Source: an uncultured Lachnospiraceae bacterium (lineage in GTDB: Bacteria > Bacillota > Clostridia > Lachnospirales > Lachnospiraceae). Taken from it: 5,187 bases of DNA. Numbering within the stretch: the first letter of the stretch is position 1; every line of letters begins with the position of its first letter. Below the pieces are notes generated by a model. That model was not told the origin of the DNA. It ran no database searches and saw only the letters and a program-made list of their open reading frames with translations. The position numbers were made by a program, and so were the translations under genes. Shown here piece by piece: positions 4,966 to 5,187 of the stretch. Location: contig CACXFW010000466.1 in NCBI GenBank assembly GCA_902767065.1, forward strand, positions 1 to 5,187, given 5' to 3'.

Positions 4966-4971
4966 AAGGAG
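4966..4971 (+). promoter_or_regulatory. Ribosome binding site of the GNAT gene
   Basis: AAGGAG lies 9 bases before the ATG at 4981 and fixes that start. A second Shine-Dalgarno, AAAGGAG at 4949-4955, stands 7 bases before a GTG that opens a 4-codon frame (4963-4977) ending 3 bases before the GNAT start. I saw no clear terminator after the transporter stop at 4911-4913 and no convincing promoter in 4914-4965, so co-transcription with the transporter is possible. Confidence 0.8.
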
Positions 4972-4980
4972 AGATGATTT

Positions 4981-5187
4981 ATGATCCGTGAAGCGAAGGA
5001 AGAAGATTTAGGGGCTTTGCTTGAATTATACCTGTTTCTGCATGAGGACAGCATTCCGGAAAAGAGCAGCCACCTTGAAGCAACGTGGAAGCAGATCATT
5101 GGAGATGCGAATCATCATCTGATTGTGTGTGAAATGGAAGGAAGGATTGTTTCATCATGCGTATGCGTGATCATACCAAACCTGACC
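4981..5187 (+). CDS. GNAT-family N-acetyltransferase (N-terminal part, runs off the window)
   Basis: The first 69 codons are present and open to the window edge. The sequence has the typical start of a GCN5-related N-acetyltransferase: MIREAKEEDLGALLELYLFL (first strand and helix 1), a helix with WKQIIGD (36-42), then strand HHLIVCEMEGRIVSSC (45-60) leading into VCVIIPNL. The acetyl-CoA-binding motif (Q/RxxGxG/A) would lie beyond the edge, so catalytic competence cannot be judged. Members transfer an acetyl group from acetyl-CoA to an amine; the acceptor is unknown. It is 67 bases downstream of the transporter on the same strand. Confidence 0.85.
   Translation, partial: MIREAKEEDLGALLELYLFLHEDSIPEKSSHLEATWKQIIGDANHHLIVCEMEGRIVSSCVCVIIPNLT

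Overview
The window looks like chromosomal DNA of a low-to-mid-GC Gram-positive bacterium, most likely a gut-associated Clostridia (Lachnospiraceae-like) member of the Bacillota. This is an inference from the consensus sigma-A promoter, the AAGGAG ribosome binding sites, a hairpin-plus-T-run terminator, and the families present: a YqhD/Bdh-type alcohol dehydrogenase, a phage-type amidase, a single-domain VOC protein, an SDF-type symporter and a GNAT acetyltransferase. All recognisable genes lie on the + strand. No RNA gene, complete insertion sequence or CRISPR array was seen.

Layout. Bases 3-50 may be the C-terminal tail of an upstream gene. A strong fold-back follows at 122-200. Next is an iron-dependent alcohol dehydrogenase (309-1484), then a structured gap. 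A broken S10-type serine carboxypeptidase (1613-2035) keeps its signal peptide and N-terminal segment but breaks off after the NGGPG motif. Its stop codon overlaps, as ATGA, the start of a zinc-dependent N-acetylmuramoyl-L-alanine amidase catalytic domain (2032-2574). A consensus promoter (2648-2675), a small VOC/glyoxalase-fold gene (2719-3090) and a clear terminator (3114-3152) form a self-contained transcription unit. A 14-codon upstream ORF (3214-3258) then overlaps, again as ATGA, the start of a 552-residue membrane protein (3255-4913). The window ends inside a GNAT acetyltransferase (4981 onward).

The genes do not form one pathway; this reads as a patchwork accessory region. Signs of rearrangement are the carboxypeptidase/amidase junction and a 28-base repeat present once on each strand (147-174 and 2605-2632), which brackets the dehydrogenase-peptidase-amidase segment.

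The most unusual item is the 552-residue transporter. An N-terminal soluble domain resembling a degenerate RsbW-like ATPase is fused to an SDF (dicarboxylate/amino-acid symporter) fold, in which the NMDGT sodium-site motif and several TM8 ligand positions are replaced. Family calls come from reading the translations by eye; no database search or structure prediction was run.
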